From positions 62,001 to 126,000 of the forward strand of contig NZ_JOCX01000017.1 of the NCBI RefSeq assembly GCF_000717915.1: a stretch of 64,000 bases of DNA. Reading direction: 5' to 3'. Source of the stretch: Streptomyces sp. NRRL S-244. GTDB lineage: Bacteria; Actinomycetota; Actinomycetes; Streptomycetales; Streptomycetaceae. The translations under genes and the position numbers were made by a program. The notes beneath the pieces were generated by a model. It was given only the letters and a program-made list of their open reading frames with translations, ran no database searches and was not told where the DNA came from. This document shows positions 1 through 7,787 of the stretch, in pieces (positions within the stretch are counted from its first letter, which is position 1; every line of letters begins with the position of its first letter).

Positions 1-1019
1 TTCTTGCTGGTGAGCCTGGCGTAGTCCTTGCCGGAGATACCGCCGACCCAGGCGTTGGGGTCGTAGTCGGGCTGGGAGGCCATCGCGACGACCCGGCCGG
101 TCTTGGCCTCCATGACGACGACGGCGCCCGAGTCGGCCTCGTACTTGCGGCCGGTGATGTTGTCGGTCTCGTTGCGGACGGTCTTCATCGCCTGCTGGAG
201 CTCGTACTCGGCGACGGCCTGGACCCGCGCGTCGATGCTGGTGATGAGGGTGGCCCCGGCCACGCCCGGGTCGGACTTGGTCTGGTCCATGACCCGGCCG
301 AGGTTGTCGACTTCGTACGAGGTGACTTCCGCCTTGCCTCGCAACTGCTTGTCATAGGTGCGTTCGATCCCGGAGCGGCCGACCTGATCGGAGCGCAGAT
401 GCGGCGAGTCGGTGTCTTTGGCCTTCTGGATCTCGTCGTCGGTGACCGGTGAGAGGTAGCCGAGCACCTGCGCGGTGCGGGCCCCGCCGGGGGCCGGGTA
501 GCGGCGGACGGCGGTGGGCTCCGCGGTGATGCCGGGGAACTCCTCGGGGCGTTCGCGCAGCTGCAGCGCCTGCTGCGTGGTGGCTTCGAGGGTGACCGGA
601 ATCGGCTGGTACGGGGAACCGTTCCAGCAGGGCGCGGGGGTCTGGGAGTCGCAGAGCCGGACCTTCTCCATGACCTCCTTGGGGCTCATGTCCAGGACGT
701 CGGCGAGGCGGGTCATGACGTCCTTGCCCTTGTCCTTCATCTTCATGAGCTTGGTGCGGCTGGCGGAGACGACCAGGCGGGTCTCGTTGTCGGCGAGCGG
801 GACCCCGCGGGCGTCGAGGATCGAACCGCGCACTGCCGGCTGGACGACCCGCTGGACGTGGTTGCTCTTCGCCTCGTGGTAATACTCCGCGCCGTCGCGG
901 ATCTGGAGGAACCAGAGCCGGCCGCCGAGGGTGAACAGCGTCGAGAAGACGAGGACCTGGATCATCATCAGCCGGATCTGCACGCGGGGGGTGCGACCGG
1001 TCTCCGGAACATTGGTCAC
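1..1019 (-). CDS. mrdA: Penicillin-binding protein 2 (elongation transpeptidase), C-terminus cut by window edge
   Basis: Class B PBP of the elongasome, which cross-links lateral-wall peptidoglycan at the outer face of the membrane. About 339 N-terminal residues are visible. A short cytoplasmic tail is followed by one membrane anchor (around residues 13-33, reading VQIRLMMIQVLVFSTLF), then the PBP dimer domain with VRGSILDARGVPLADN and the GRSGIERTYDKQLRG and VVVMEAKTGRVVAMAS stretches typical of PBP2. The SxxK transpeptidase motif would lie just beyond the edge. Start chosen at GTG 1019 because GGAGGAG lies just upstream. It begins 13 bp after mreD stops, so it is the fourth gene of the mre operon. 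Confidence 0.93.
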   Translation of the reverse strand, partial: MTNVPETGRTPRVQIRLMMIQVLVFSTLFTLGGRLWFLQIRDGAEYYHEAKSNHVQRVVQPAVRGSILDARGVPLADNETRLVVSASRTKLMKMKDKGKDVMTRLADVLDMSPKEVMEKVRLCDSQTPAPCWNGSPYQPIPVTLEATTQQALQLRERPEEFPGITAEPTAVRRYPAPGGARTAQVLGYLSPVTDDEIQKAKDTDSPHLRSDQVGRSGIERTYDKQLRGKAEVTSYEVDNLGRVMDQTKSDPGVAGATLITSIDARVQAVAEYELQQAMKTVRNETDNITGRKYEADSGAVVVMEAKTGRVVAMASQPDYDPNAWVGGISGKDYARLTSK

Positions 1020-1032
1020 GTCTGCTCCTCCG

Positions 1033-1737
1033 TCACAGCTTCTTGACGCTCTTCACACCCTTGATTCCCTTGACGCCCTTTATCCGGCCGGCCTTGTTGG
1101 CGCGGCCGCGCGCGAGCCCCCGACGCAGGCCGCCGCGCTGGCTGCCGATGCGCAGGCCGGTGCCGCCGGCGAGCCAGCCGGAGGACACGTCGGCGGCCTT
1201 GGCCGGGCCGCCGTTCGCCTCGACGGCCATCGGGTCGTTCTCGGCCCGCCGGGCCAGCGCCATGATGAACGGCACGGTGAACGGGGCGAGCAGCAGGTCG
1301 TAGAGGGTCGCGGTGAACAGCAGCCCGGTGAGCCCGACGTGGCGGGCGGCCGTGTCGCCCACGAGGGCGCCCACCCCGGCGTAGAGCAGCGTGGAGCCGA
1401 TCGCGGCGCCGACGACGGTCATCATCGGGCCCCAGGCGGAGCGGAACCGCCCGGAGTCGGGGCGGGCCAGCCCGGCGGCGTACCCGATGACGCAGAGCAC
1501 GAGCGCGTACCGCCCGGCGGCGTGGTCGGCGGGCGGGGCCAGGTCGGCGAGGAGTCCGGCGGCGAAGCCGATGAGGGCGCCGCTGAGGTGCCCGTACACG
1601 AGGGCGAGGGCGACGACGGTGAGCAGGACCAGGTCGGGTACGGCGCCGGGCAGTTGCAGCCGGCCCAGGACGGAGACCTGGACGACGAGGGCGACCACGA
1701 TGAGCGTGGCCGAGAGCAGGATCCGGTTGAAGCGCAT
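1033..1737 (-). CDS. mreD: Rod-shape protein MreD
   Basis: Integral membrane subunit of the MreBCD/PBP2 wall-elongation complex. The 234-residue product has about five hydrophobic segments in the first 165 residues (for example LLSATLIVVALVVQVSVL and LVLLTVVALALVYGHLSG). It ends in an unusually long basic tail rich in Lys, Gly and Arg, closing with repeated KGVKGIKGVKSVKKL. MreD proteins are usually about 160-180 residues, so the cationic tail is an extension; it may contact membrane or RNA, which is inference. It lies 12 bp after mreC and 13 bp before the PBP2 gene on the same strand, so co-transcription is very likely. Confidence 0.92.
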   Translation of the reverse strand: MRFNRILLSATLIVVALVVQVSVLGRLQLPGAVPDLVLLTVVALALVYGHLSGALIGFAAGLLADLAPPADHAAGRYALVLCVIGYAAGLARPDSGRFRSAWGPMMTVVGAAIGSTLLYAGVGALVGDTAARHVGLTGLLFTATLYDLLLAPFTVPFIMALARRAENDPMAVEANGGPAKAADVSSGWLAGGTGLRIGSQRGGLRRGLARGRANKAGRIKGVKGIKGVKSVKKL

Positions 1738-1749
1738 GACGGTCAGCTC

Positions 1750-2694
1750 CTACTCGTCGGCCGGCTTGCCGGACACTGCGGCGGACGGGGACGGGGTGAC
1801 CGTGACCGTGACCGTCGGGGTGGGCTTCACCTCGGGCTTGGGGGGCAGTACGGCGTCGCGCGGGTCCTCGCGCGGCGGCATGACGACGACGCCGACGATG
1901 TCCAGGCGCGAGAAGCCGACGAACGGGCGGACCCAGATGGTGCGGGTCAGGTCGCCGCGCGAGGGGTCGACCTTGACGACCTCGCCGATCGGGACTCCGG
2001 GCACGAACGGCTTGTTGCCGCGGGAGCCGAAGGTGACGAGCCGGTCGCCGGGGCTGACCTTGGCCTTGCCGTTGAGCATCTGGACGGACAGGGCGCGGTC
2101 GCCCTGGCCCGTGGCGAAGCCGAGCTCGCCGGTCTTCTCCAGGCGGGTGCCGACGGTGAAGTCGGGGTCGTTGGCGAGGACGACCGTGGCGGTGTCGGGG
2201 CCCACGGTGGCGACCCGGCCGACGAGTCCTTCCCCGTTGAGCACGGTCATGTCCCGCTCGATGCCGTCCTTGCTGCCCGCGTCGATGGTGACGGTCCAGG
2301 AGAAGCCCTGGGCCGCTCCTATGGCGATGACCTCGGCGCCCTTGATGCCGTACTGCCCGGCGCCGGCCCGCTTGAGCATCTCGTCGAGCTCGTGGATCCG
2401 GCTGCGGGTCTGGTCGTCGCTGCCCAGCTTCGCCTTCAGGGCGGCGTTCTCGCGCTCCAGCGTGGCGATGCGGTTGTGGCGTTCGCCGGAGTCCCGTACG
2501 GCCCCCATGGCGTTGGCGACGGGGTCGACCGCGGTCGCGACGCTCTTCTCGACCGGGCCGAAGACCGCTGCGGCGGCCTGCCGGGCGCCGTCGACCGGAG
2601 ACTCCTCGCCTGCCCTGATGTCCACCGTGATCAATGCGAACGCGATGGCGATCAGGAGCACCAGGAGCAGCCGGCTTTCTCGTGTGTCCCTCAC
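1750..2694 (-). CDS. mreC: Rod-shape protein MreC
   Basis: Membrane-anchored periplasm-side scaffold that links MreB filaments to PBP2. The 314-residue product has one N-terminal membrane segment (LLLVLLIAIAFALITVDI), a coiled-coil region with heptad-like ERENAALKAKLGSDDQ around residues 80-110, then two beta-barrel-type domains with the typical VLNGEGLVGRVATVG stretch. The C-terminus is a Pro/Thr/Val-rich tail. GTG 2694 is chosen because VRDTRESRLLL matches the usual actinobacterial start. A longer reading upstream runs through a strong hairpin and is unlikely. The possible Shine-Dalgarno GAGGAAGG is rather distant (about 14 nt), so the start is good but not certain. Confidence 0.92.
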   Translation of the reverse strand: MRDTRESRLLLVLLIAIAFALITVDIRAGEESPVDGARQAAAAVFGPVEKSVATAVDPVANAMGAVRDSGERHNRIATLERENAALKAKLGSDDQTRSRIHELDEMLKRAGAGQYGIKGAEVIAIGAAQGFSWTVTIDAGSKDGIERDMTVLNGEGLVGRVATVGPDTATVVLANDPDFTVGTRLEKTGELGFATGQGDRALSVQMLNGKAKVSPGDRLVTFGSRGNKPFVPGVPIGEVVKVDPSRGDLTRTIWVRPFVGFSRLDIVGVVVMPPREDPRDAVLPPKPEVKPTPTVTVTVTPSPSAAVSGKPADE

Positions 2695-2745
2695 GTGCGG
2701 CGGCCGTGCCTTCCTCGTCGGAAACTTCTTCGTCTGTATATCAAC

Positions 2746-2785
2746 GATCCGCCGCACGGGCGCGGCAGCACCCGTACGGCGGATC
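2746..2785 (-). terminator. mreB-mreC intergenic hairpin (terminator or attenuator)
   Basis: A 15-bp stem with a 10-nt loop lies between the mreB stop and the mreC start. The single mismatch in the DNA inverted repeat becomes a G-U wobble only when the minus strand is the transcript, so the RNA stem is fully paired in the direction of the mre operon. No U-tract follows, which is common in Streptomyces. It could lower mreC expression relative to mreB or protect an mRNA end. Confidence 0.7.
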
Positions 2786-2821
2786 CTTGTGTTCCGCATG
2801 ACCCCCGGAGGGGGGTCTTTA

Positions 2822-3841
2822 TCAGCGCCGGGGCTGGGCGTCCAGAACCTGCTGGAGCGCTTCGAACTCCTCCACGCACTTGCCGGAGCCGAGGGCGACG
2901 GAGTCGAGCGGGTCCTCGGCGATGTGGATCGGCATGCCCGTCTCGCGGCGCAGCCGCTCGTCGAGGCCGCGCAGCAGGGCGCCGCCGCCGGTCAGCACGA
3001 TGCCGCGGTCCATGATGTCGCCGGAGAGCTCGGGCGGGCACTTGTCTAGGGTCGTCTTGACCGCGTCGACAATGGCGTTGACCGGCTCCTCGATGGCCTT
3101 GCGGACCTCGGCGGCGGAGATCACGACCGTCTTCGGGAGGCCGGAGACCAGGTCCCGGCCGCGGATCTCGGTGTGCTCGTCCTTGTCGAGGTCGTATGCC
3201 GACCCGATGGTGATCTTGATCTGCTCGGCGGTGCGCTCGCCGAGGAGGAGCGAGTACTCCTTCTTGATGTGCTGGATGATCGCGTTGTCGAGCTCGTCGC
3301 CGGCCACCCGGATGGACTGCGCCGTGACGATTCCGCCGAGGGAGATGACGGCGACCTCGGTGGTGCCGCCGCCGATGTCCACGACCATGTTGCCGGTGGC
3401 CTCGTGGACGGGCAGGCCCGAGCCGATGGCGGCGGCCATGGGCTCCTCGATGATGTGCACCTGGCGGGCGCCGGCCTGCGTGGACGCCTCGATGACGGCG
3501 CGGCGCTCCACTCCGGTGATGCCGGAGGGGACGCAGACCACGACGCGCGGACGGGCCAGGTAGCGGCGCTTGTGGATCTTGAGGATGAAGTACCGGAGCA
3601 TACGCTCGGTGATCTCGAAGTCGGCGATCACGCCGTCCTTGAGGGGCCGTACGGCGACGATGTTGCCGGGCGTCCGGCCGATCATCTTCTTCGCCTCGGA
3701 GCCGACCGCCAGAATGCCGCCGGTGTTCGTGTTGATGGCGACCACGGACGGCTCGTTCAGGACGATCCCCCGGCCCCTCACGTACACCAGCGTGTTGGCG
3801 GTCCCGAGGTCGATCGCCATGTCACGGCCGATGAACGACAT
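2822..3841 (-). CDS. mreB: Actin-like rod-shape protein MreB
   Basis: Bacterial actin that organises wall synthesis; in Streptomyces it is linked mainly to aerial hyphae and spore walls. The 339-residue product shows the actin phosphate-1 loop [10 protein letters not shown] near the start, phosphate-2 loop [18 protein letters not shown], and adenosine motif [14 protein letters not shown]. Full family length. ATG 3841 is favoured because AAGGGG sits seven bases upstream. An in-frame ATG at 3862 (MGNKGNN) has no clear ribosome site but cannot be excluded. It leads the minus-strand mreB-mreC-mreD-PBP2 operon. A second MreB-type gene (mbl) lies 2.8 kb away on the other strand. Confidence 0.95.
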   Translation of the reverse strand: MSFIGRDMAIDLGTANTLVYVRGRGIVLNEPSVVAINTNTGGILAVGSEAKKMIGRTPGNIVAVRPLKDGVIADFEITERMLRYFILKIHKRRYLARPRVVVCVPSGITGVERRAVIEASTQAGARQVHIIEEPMAAAIGSGLPVHEATGNMVVDIGGGTTEVAVISLGGIVTAQSIRVAGDELDNAIIQHIKKEYSLLLGERTAEQIKITIGSAYDLDKDEHTEIRGRDLVSGLPKTVVISAAEVRKAIEEPVNAIVDAVKTTLDKCPPELSGDIMDRGIVLTGGGALLRGLDERLRRETGMPIHIAEDPLDSVALGSGKCVEEFEALQQVLDAQPRR

Positions 3842-4063
3842 GTTGTTCCCCTTGTTCCCCATGAGGAGCGTCTGGCCTTCCAGTTGATAGCGGCTGCTGT
3901 CAGGTCGGCGAGGTGGGTGTGTGGGTGGAGGCCCCATCGTAATGCCGCAAGTACGAACACCGCGCGACGGGACTCCGGCAATCCCGCCGGAACGGAAACC
4001 CGCCCCCTAGTGGTGACGACGTGTCCTGCACATGCGTTCCCGCTCTCGCCCGGCAATACCGAA

Positions 4064-4090
4064 GGGCGACCGAAATTACTTCGGTCGCCC
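4064..4090. terminator. Terminator after ndk
   Basis: Perfect 11-bp inverted repeat (GGGCGACCGAA, 5-nt loop, TTCGGTCGCCC) 46 bp beyond the ndk stop codon. It separates ndk from mreB and may also mark the upstream edge of the mreB promoter region (3842-4063), in which no further gene is visible. Confidence 0.8.
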
Positions 4091-4136
4091 CAGGTCATGA
4101 GCGCTATTCGGCTGATGTTGCGTCAGGAAGGACTCA

Positions 4137-4547
4137 TCAGAGGGAGGGGAAGAACAGCTTCAGCTCGCGCTCGGCGGACTCCTCGGAGTCCGAGGCGTGG
4201 ATCAGGTTCTCCCGGGTGATGGTACCGAAATCCCCCCGGATGGAGCCGGGCGCGGCGGCGATCGGGTCAGTGGGTCCGGCCAACTGGCGGACACCCTCGA
4301 TCACGCGTTCCCCTTCCACCACGAGGACCACGACCGGGCCGCTCGCCATGAAGCCCATGAGGGGCTCGTAGAAGGGCTTGCCCTTGTGCTCACCGTAGTG
4401 GGCCTCCAGGGTCTCCTGGTCCAGCGTGCGCAGCTCCAGTGCGGGAACGGTCCAGCCGGCCTTCCGCTCGATGCGGCCGATGATCTCGCCGATCAGGCCT
4501 CGACGGACGGCGTCGGGCTTGAGGATGACGAGCGTGCGCTGGGTCAT
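4137..4547 (-). CDS. ndk: Nucleoside diphosphate kinase
   Basis: Transfers the gamma phosphate of ATP to nucleoside diphosphates through a phosphohistidine, balancing NTP and dNTP pools in the cytoplasm. The 136-residue product matches the usual length. It carries the signature TRENLIHASDS with the catalytic His at residue 117 and the N-terminal LVILKPDAV strand. AAGGAG precedes the ATG at good spacing. It lies downstream of the DUF4233 gene and folC on the same strand, with a 114-bp GC-rich gap, and is closed by the hairpin at 4064-4090. Confidence 0.98.
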   Translation of the reverse strand: MTQRTLVILKPDAVRRGLIGEIIGRIERKAGWTVPALELRTLDQETLEAHYGEHKGKPFYEPLMGFMASGPVVVLVVEGERVIEGVRQLAGPTDPIAAAPGSIRGDFGTITRENLIHASDSEESAERELKLFFPSL

Positions 4548-4661
4548 GTTGCGGCTCCTTGCGGCATACGGGTGCGGTCCGACGAGGCTACAGGGAGTCA
4601 GCGGGGCCCCTGCGCGGAGCCCCGTGCCCCCGGCGGCCGGGGGCCGCGGCCGGGACCGGCC

Positions 4662-5030
4662 TCAGGCCCGGGCCTCGCTCTGGGCCTCGCTCTGGGCCTC
4701 GCTCTGGGCCGCCCAGCGGGCCTTGGCCGCGTCGATCTTGGCGCCGTAGTGCACCGAGCACCACCACAGCCCCGCGAACACCGCGCCGAGGAAGAACATC
4801 ATCGGGACGACGAACCCGCTCAGGATCAGCCCGATCTGCAGCGCCCAGCCGATCTGGACCGCGCCCGGACGTGACAGCATCCCGCACAGCAGCACCGACA
4901 GCAGCATGGCGATCCCGCAGACCGTCCACACCGTGGCCTGGGTCAGCTCCGGGTTCTTCATGGCCACCAGCCCCGCGAAACCGATCACGAAGAACTCGCC
5001 GATCAGCGTCGAAGCACACAGCGTGCGCAT
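4662..5030 (-). CDS. DUF4233 family membrane protein
   Basis: A 122-residue protein of unknown function with four predicted membrane segments (FFVIGFAGLVAM, VWTVCGIAMLLSVLLCGM, IGWALQIGLILSGFVV, MMFFLGAVFAGLWWC). From memory, DUF4233 genes sit directly after folC in many actinobacteria, and here the ATG lies 3 bp after the folC stop, so it is surely co-transcribed. The C-terminus is extended by three copies of the peptide AQSE, encoded by a 12-bp tandem repeat, so tail length may vary between strains. A role tied to folate or to envelope metabolism would be a guess. Confidence 0.85.
   Translation of the reverse strand: MRTLCASTLIGEFFVIGFAGLVAMKNPELTQATVWTVCGIAMLLSVLLCGMLSRPGAVQIGWALQIGLILSGFVVPMMFFLGAVFAGLWWCSVHYGAKIDAAKARWAAQSEAQSEAQSEARA
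4670..4705. repeat. 12-bp in-frame tandem repeat in the DUF4233 gene
   Basis: Three exact copies of GGGCCTCGCTCT (plus-strand reading) encode the AQSE repeats at the protein's C-terminus. The unit is a multiple of three, so gain or loss of copies keeps the frame. Confidence 0.9.
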
Positions 5031-5033
5031 CCC

Positions 5034-6563
5034 TCAGCCCCTCTTCAGCAGCAGGCGGGCCTCGCCCACCGTGATCACGGAACCGGTCACCAGGACCCCG
5101 GCCCCTCCGTATTCGGCCTCTTCCTCCGCGAGGGTGATCGCCGCCTCCAGGGCGTCGTCCAGCCGCGGCTCCACCTGTACCCGGTCCGGCCCGAAGACCT
5201 CGACCGCCACGGCCGCCAGCGCGTCCGCGGTCATCGCCCGGTGGCTGGAGTTCTCCGTGACGACGATCTCCGCGAAGATCGGCTCGAAGGCCTCCAGGAC
5301 CCCCTTGACGTCCTTGCCCTCGCTCGCGGCCATGACCCCGATCAGCCGGCTGAACCCGAAGGCCTCGGTCACCGCCTCCGCCGTGACCTGCGCGCCCGCC
5401 GGGTTGTGCGCCGCGTCCAGGACCACCGTCGGGCTGCGCCGTACGACCTCCATCCGGCCCGGCGAGGTCACCGAGGCGAAGGCCCTGCGTACGGTCTCCA
5501 GGTCCAGCTCCCGCGACTGCTCCGCGCCGACCCCGAAGAAGGCCTCGACCGCCGCCAGCGCCACCGCCGCGTTGTGCGCCATGTGCGCCCCGTACAGCGG
5601 CAGGAAGATGCCGTCGTACTCGCCGCCCACGCCGCGCAGCGTCAGCATCTGCCCGCCGACCGCCACCTCGCGCGACACGATGCCGAACTCCATGCCCTCG
5701 CGGGCCACCGTCGCGTCGACCTCGACGGCCTTCTTCAGCAGCACCTGCGCCGCGTCCACCGGCTGCTGCGCCAGGATCACGGTGGCGTCCTGCTTGATGA
5801 CGCCGCCCTTCTCCTGGGCGATGTCGCCGGGGGTCGCGCCGAGCCGGTCCGTGTGGTCCAGGCTGATCGGGGTGACCACCGCGACCGCGCCGTCGATCAC
5901 GTTGGTCGCGTCCCAGGTGCCGCCCATGCCGACCTCGACGACGGCCACGTCGACCGGGGCGTCCGCGAAGGCCGCGTACGCCATGCCGGTGAGCACCTCG
6001 AAGAAGGACAGCCGGAACTCCTCCGCGGCGTCGACCATCTCCACGTACGGCTTGATGTCGTAGTACGTCTCGATGAAGCGCTCTGCGCTGATCGGGGCCC
6101 CGTCGAGGCTGATCCGCTCGGTGACCGACTGCACGTGCGGGCTGGTGTAGCGGCCGGTGCGCAGCTCGAAGGCGTTCAGCAGGGCCTCGATCATGCGGGC
6201 GGTGCTGGTCTTGCCGTTGGTGCCGGTCACGTGGATGGAGGGGTACGCGTGCTGCGGTTCGCCCAGGACGTCCATCAGCGCGGCGATCCGCGTGACGGAC
6301 GGCTCCAGCTTGGTCTCGCCCCAGCGGGTGGAGAGCTCCTGCTCCACCTCCTGGAGCGCCCGCGCCACCTCCGGGTCGAGGGGCTGTGACGGTACCGGGT
6401 CTCCCTGGGGCGGTCCGGCCTGGGCGCGCAGGGTGCGGCTGCCGGCCTCGATCACCGCCAGGTCGGGGTCGCGGTCGGACTCTTCGGCCACGATCCGTTC
6501 GAAGACCTCCGTGGTCTCGTCGCGGTCGTCGGGTCCGTTGCTCTCGGGCTGCTGCTCACTCAC
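5034..6563 (-). CDS. folC: Bifunctional folylpolyglutamate synthase / dihydrofolate synthase
   Basis: Adds glutamate to dihydropteroate and extends the polyglutamate tail of folates. The 509-residue product is longer than the E. coli enzyme (about 420) because of a roughly 65-residue acidic N-terminal extension (MSEQQPESNGPDDRDETTEV onward). The Mur-ligase-type P-loop GTNGKTS is at residues 114-120, followed by YTSPHVQSVTERI, the GMGGTWDATN stretch, LDHTDRLG with the metal-binding His, and VLDAAHNPAGA in the C-terminal domain. ATG 6563 fits the extension seen in other actinobacteria, but later starts are possible. First gene of the folC-DUF4233-ndk set. Confidence 0.95.
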   Translation of the reverse strand: MSEQQPESNGPDDRDETTEVFERIVAEESDRDPDLAVIEAGSRTLRAQAGPPQGDPVPSQPLDPEVARALQEVEQELSTRWGETKLEPSVTRIAALMDVLGEPQHAYPSIHVTGTNGKTSTARMIEALLNAFELRTGRYTSPHVQSVTERISLDGAPISAERFIETYYDIKPYVEMVDAAEEFRLSFFEVLTGMAYAAFADAPVDVAVVEVGMGGTWDATNVIDGAVAVVTPISLDHTDRLGATPGDIAQEKGGVIKQDATVILAQQPVDAAQVLLKKAVEVDATVAREGMEFGIVSREVAVGGQMLTLRGVGGEYDGIFLPLYGAHMAHNAAVALAAVEAFFGVGAEQSRELDLETVRRAFASVTSPGRMEVVRRSPTVVLDAAHNPAGAQVTAEAVTEAFGFSRLIGVMAASEGKDVKGVLEAFEPIFAEIVVTENSSHRAMTADALAAVAVEVFGPDRVQVEPRLDDALEAAITLAEEEAEYGGAGVLVTGSVITVGEARLLLKRG

Positions 6564-6680
6564 GGGCCCAGTCTACGGACGGGGGGCCCGGGGACTTTCG
6601 ACCCGGCCGTTTCGGGACGTTCGGCGGCCGCTGCGACCGGATCGTTATGCAAGCCTTGCGGGCAGGAGATAGGGGAACAA

Positions 6681-7730
6681 ATGCCGCAGGCCAGCACCAA
6701 CAAGTCCGCTTCCAGCCGCGACATAGGGATCGACCTGGGGACCGCGAACACCCTGGTCTACGCCCGGGGGCACGGCATCGTCCTCAATGAGCCGTCCGTG
6801 GTCGCCGTGAAGGCGGGCACCACCACGGCCCTGGCCGTGGGGACCGAGGCCAAGGAGACCATCGGCCGCACCCCCGGCTCCATCACCGCGATCCGCCCCC
6901 TGAAGGACGGGGTCATCTGCGACTACGAGGCCGCCGAGGAGATGATCCGGCACTTCGTCCGCAAGGCCGTGCCGGGGCGGCGGCCGCGCACCCGGATGGT
7001 GATCTGCGTGCCCTCCGGGGTGACCCCCGTCGAGCGGCGGGCCATCGTCCACGCCTCGACGCGGGCGGGGGCCAAGGCGGTCCACCTGATCGAGGAGCCG
7101 ATGGCGGCGGCGATCGGCGCGGGCCTGCCGGTGGCCGAGCCGCGCGGTTCGATGGTGGTGGACATCGGCGGCGGCACCACCGAGGTCGCCGTCATCTCGC
7201 TCGGCGGGATCGTCACCTCCCAGTCGCTGCGGGTCGGCGGGGACCGGCTGGACGGCGCGATCATGGACTACGTGCGCAAGGAGCACGGCCTGCTCATCGG
7301 GGAGCGCACCGCCGAGGACGTCAAGGTCGGCATCGGTTCGGCCTGGCCGGTGCCGGACCGGCCGGAGCTGGAGACGCGGACCTTCACGGTGCGCGGCCGG
7401 GAGCGGGTCGGCGGCATGCCGAAGACGCTCTCGCTGGGGGCGACGGACGTACGGGCCGCCCTCGACGAGCCGGTCGAGGCGATCATCGCCGCGGTGCGCA
7501 CCACCCTGGAGGAGTGCCCGCCCGAGCTGTCGGGCGACGTGATGGAGCACGGCATCGTGCTGACCGGCGGCGGGGCCCTGCTGCCGGGGCTGGACCTGCG
7601 GATGGCCTCCGCGACGGGCATCCCGGTCTTCGTCGCCGACGCCCCGCTGGACTGCGTGGCGCTGGGCTCGGGCAGATGCGTGGAGGACCTGGACACGCTG
7701 AACAGCCTGCTGGTCCCGGCGAAGGCCTGA
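6681..7730 (+). CDS. mbl: Mbl-like MreB paralogue
   Basis: Actin-like ATPase of 349 residues. It has the same loops as Mre[32 protein letters not shown] and [14 protein letters not shown]. It differs clearly from the mreB product of this window, with a different N-terminus (MPQASTNKSASSRD), a loop PVPDRPELETRTF after the position where MreB has a short charged loop, and a Cys in LDCVALGSGRCVED. AGGGGA precedes the ATG. From memory, Streptomyces carries a separate Mbl that works with MreB on spore walls. It is monocistronic, divergent from folC and not linked to mreC/mreD, so its own promoter must lie in the 117-bp gap. Confidence 0.88.
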   Translation: MPQASTNKSASSRDIGIDLGTANTLVYARGHGIVLNEPSVVAVKAGTTTALAVGTEAKETIGRTPGSITAIRPLKDGVICDYEAAEEMIRHFVRKAVPGRRPRTRMVICVPSGVTPVERRAIVHASTRAGAKAVHLIEEPMAAAIGAGLPVAEPRGSMVVDIGGGTTEVAVISLGGIVTSQSLRVGGDRLDGAIMDYVRKEHGLLIGERTAEDVKVGIGSAWPVPDRPELETRTFTVRGRERVGGMPKTLSLGATDVRAALDEPVEAIIAAVRTTLEECPPELSGDVMEHGIVLTGGGALLPGLDLRMASATGIPVFVADAPLDCVALGSGRCVEDLDTLNSLLVPAKA

Positions 7731-7782
7731 GGCCTGAGGCCCCGAGACCTGAGGCCCCGAGGCCTGAAGCCCGAGGCCTGAC
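7724..7782. repeat. Imperfect GC-rich tandem repeat over the mbl stop codon
   Basis: About four degenerate copies of a unit close to CCTGAGGCCCCGAG start inside the last mbl codons, include the TGA stop and run to the end of the histidine kinase gene on the other strand. No other feature explains this stretch. Confidence 0.7.
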
Positions 7783-7787
7783 GGCGG

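Noticed and set aside
2822..3937. Longer MreB starting at 3937
   Set aside because: The extra N-terminal residues ([13 protein letters not shown]) have no match in MreB proteins and no ribosome site. ATG 3841 has AAGGGG at proper distance.
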